NCBI GenBank assembly: GCA_021324935.1
Contig: JAJPIE010000012.1
Span: 248,001-312,000 of the forward strand
DNA: 64,000 bases
Source of the DNA: Acidobacteriota bacterium
GTDB lineage: Bacteria; Acidobacteriota; Terriglobia; Acidiferrales; UBA7541
Direction: 5' to 3'
Both the position numbers and the translations under genes were made by a program. The notes beneath the pieces are model-generated. The model saw only the letters and a program-made list of their open reading frames with translations, was not told the DNA's origin and made no database searches. Of this stretch, positions 62,671 through 64,000 are shown in pieces (the stretch's first letter is position 1; each line of letters begins with the position of its first letter).

Positions 62671-62685
62671 TTAACGTTGTTATAT
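62671..62685. promoter_or_regulatory. Putative TetR operator, copy 2
   Basis: TTAACGTTGTTATAT with palindrome TAAC-gtt-GTTA, 13 of 15 bases as in copy 1. It is placed upstream of the efflux-type gene. Confidence 0.6.
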
Positions 62686-62799
62686 CGCATAGCGTCGTTA
62701 CTTCTCTCGCCTTGTTCCATTTCTCCTTTCACTCTCTATCGGGGATCTAAACTATGCCCCTTCTCTTTCGCCGCAACCACTTGCACAATTTAATGAGAA

Positions 62800-62860
62800 A
62801 TGCCCATATAAGGTCAATATAAATGGCCTAAATGTGGGCAATATGCCATAATATGGGCAT
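62800..62860. repeat. Cluster of inverted repeats with TGCCCA half-sites
   Basis: ATGCCCATAT (62800-62809) and ATATGGGCAT (62851-62860) are perfect inverted copies. Between them TGGGCA (62835-62840) and TGCCAT (62844-62849) form a second, smaller inverted pair. The layout suggests binding of a dimeric regulator at several half-sites, or a cruciform. Confidence 0.7.
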
Positions 62861-62986
62861 TCCAGACAGACTCACAATCCTTGGAAAATCGGTAATGCGC
62901 TATAAATGAAAGACTTAATTATGAATAGTGAGAGACATGCTTTGGCAACCTCTTTGCACTCCTCTGTTGTTTTAGAGCCAAAAACC

Positions 62987-64000
62987 ATGCTGAGAATTAC
63001 GACTGAATCCAAACGTGGAAAGCTCTTCCTGAGTGTCGAAGGATGCCTTTCCGGTCCCCGTGTGGCCACCCTCGAACAGTGCTGGCGCGAACTCTACGCC
63101 ACCAATCCTCGCCCCAAGTTCTGTGTCAACCTTTGCGGCGTCAGCTTTATCGACAACGCCGGCAAAGTTCTCCTCAAGGAAATGCACCGCCTTGGCGCCG
63201 AACTGGTCGCTGAGGGCTGCCTCAACCAGGCCATCGTGAACGAAATTACAGCCGCCAAGAACGGCGCTCCTTCTCGCGACGCAAAAGACGACGATCCGTC
63301 CAAGGGCGCTCCCATCATCTTCTACATCATTCTATTCGGCCTTTTGCTCGCTCCGGGGTTCGCCTCGGCGCAAACGAGCTCTTCTGCTCTGCCCGCGAAC
63401 GCCCCCACCGACGTTCTGAAGCTCACGCTGCAGCAATCCGTCGCCTTGGCCATCAAGCAGAATCCAACCCAGCAGATCGCCGTCCTGAACGCCGCCGAAA
63501 GCATCCAGGACAAAAACATTACGCGCGCTGATCTGCTTCCTCAGGCCAATCTGCGCGTTGCCGATTCCGCCAATCGCGTAAACCTGCATGCTCAATTTGG
63601 CGGCAATCTCCCGCCAGGGTTCCCCTTCCCAGAGCATCTCGGTCCCTACCAGGTCTTTTCTGCCGGACCGGCCTTCGGCACCAATGTCTTCGATTTCTCT
63701 CTCTGGAAGCGCTATCGGGCCGCCCTCAGCAACGTGGACGCCAGCAAAGCCAATAGCCTTTCCGTCCGCGAGCAGGTGATTCTTCTTGTCGTTTCGCAAT
63801 ACATTGGCACGCTTCGTGCCGTCGCCAATGTCGAAGCCTCCCGCTCCCGCGTGGAGCTTGCGCAAGCCCTCTACGATCAAGCGGCCGACTTGCAAAAAGA
63901 AGGGGTAGGCACGGGCATCGACACGCTTCGCGCCAACGTCGAACTTCAGAACGAAAAGCAGCGCCTGATCGAAGCCGAAAACGACCGCGACGCTTCTCTC
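62987..64000 (+). CDS. STAS-like domain fused to a TolC-family outer-membrane efflux protein (cut by window edge)
   Basis: One uninterrupted reading frame of 338 codons runs to the right edge. Residues 1-85 look like a STAS-type fold (LRITTESKRGKLFLSVEG, FCVNLCGVSFIDNAGKVLL). At about residues 107-127 comes an internal signal-peptide-like segment (IIFYIILFGLLLAPGFASAQ). TolC-type helices follow: LTLQQSVALAIKQNPTQQ, then KRYRAALSNVDASKANSLS and EGVGTGIDTLRANVELQNEK. STAS modules are cytoplasmic while TolC is exported, so separate translation from an internal start, or an erased stop, is possible. Probably the first gene of a TetR-controlled efflux operon. Confidence 0.8.
   Translation, partial: MLRITTESKRGKLFLSVEGCLSGPRVATLEQCWRELYATNPRPKFCVNLCGVSFIDNAGKVLLKEMHRLGAELVAEGCLNQAIVNEITAAKNGAPSRDAKDDDPSKGAPIIFYIILFGLLLAPGFASAQTSSSALPANAPTDVLKLTLQQSVALAIKQNPTQQIAVLNAAESIQDKNITRADLLPQANLRVADSANRVNLHAQFGGNLPPGFPFPEHLGPYQVFSAGPAFGTNVFDFSLWKRYRAALSNVDASKANSLSVREQVILLVVSQYIGTLRAVANVEASRSRVELAQALYDQAADLQKEGVGTGIDTLRANVELQNEKQRLIEAENDRDASL

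Larger units (their letters stand above)
62646..62986. other. Regulatory intergenic region, 341 bp
   Basis: AT-rich gap between tetR and the STAS/TolC gene. It holds operator copy 2 (62671-62685) and a cluster of inverted repeats at 62800-62860. No supportable ORF or RNA gene is seen. Confidence 0.5.

Overview
The window is a gene-dense, moderately GC-rich chromosomal stretch, most likely from a soil-type Acidobacteriota genome (inference). The reasons are two large Oar-like TonB-dependent receptors with an N-terminal carboxypeptidase-regulatory-like domain, a CadC-type winged-helix/TPR regulator, a DUF4382/DUF5666-type lipoprotein, many secreted hydrolases, and a STAS-like/TolC gene beside a TetR regulator. 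Both window edges cut genes: thrS on the left and a TolC-family gene on the right.

Layout. 1-17 kb: thrS (partial), a PIG-L deacetylase, a dienoyl-CoA-reductase-like SDR, two small proteins, a type III polyketide synthase overlapping an ICMT-type methyltransferase, a nucleotide pyrophosphatase-like enzyme, typA/bipA with a terminator in its leader, an S15/CocE hydrolase, a PHP-phosphoesterase/GT4 glycosyltransferase pair and a C45-type Ntn hydrolase. 17-25 kb: a DDAH-like enzyme, a lipoprotein, then asd preceded by a complete threonine attenuator (Thr-rich leader peptide, mutually exclusive hairpins, intrinsic terminator). Next come a three-gene overlapping phospholipid operon and a tryptophanase/B3-B4-domain pair. 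25.6-30.1 kb: a c-type cytochrome cluster (13-heme c/cytochrome b fusion, NapC/NirT-like six-heme protein, two monoheme cytochromes). 30.6-35.5 kb: secreted peptidase and esterases.

35.6-52.6 kb looks like a carboxylic-acid uptake and catabolism region: tartrate/isopropylmalate-type dehydrogenase, Tat-exported MmgE/PrpD protein, CadC-like regulator, and divergently a receptor, an ACS-type MFS, an HMG-CoA-lyase-like enzyme, a class III CoA-transferase, a second MFS and a second receptor. 52.6-55.4 kb is a Fur/PerR-katG oxidative-stress pair. 55.4-56.7 kb is a small accessory island: a tRNA-Val(GAC), a GIY-YIG endonuclease ORF, a chimeric tRNA remnant carrying a 29-bp copy of the tRNA-Val 3' end, and a free-standing RNase A-like lipoprotein toxin overlapping a CdiI-like immunity gene. 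56.8-64 kb: a GAF-GAF sigma-54 activator, a TlpA-like protein, an M20D amidohydrolase, an exported RidA-like protein, and a TetR gene bracketed by two copies of an operator-like site ahead of a STAS/TolC fusion.

The strongest regulatory discovery is the asd threonine attenuator. The strongest accessory candidates are the RNase A-like toxin/immunity pair and the adjacent tRNA/GIY-YIG cassette. All functional calls come from reading motifs; no database search was run.
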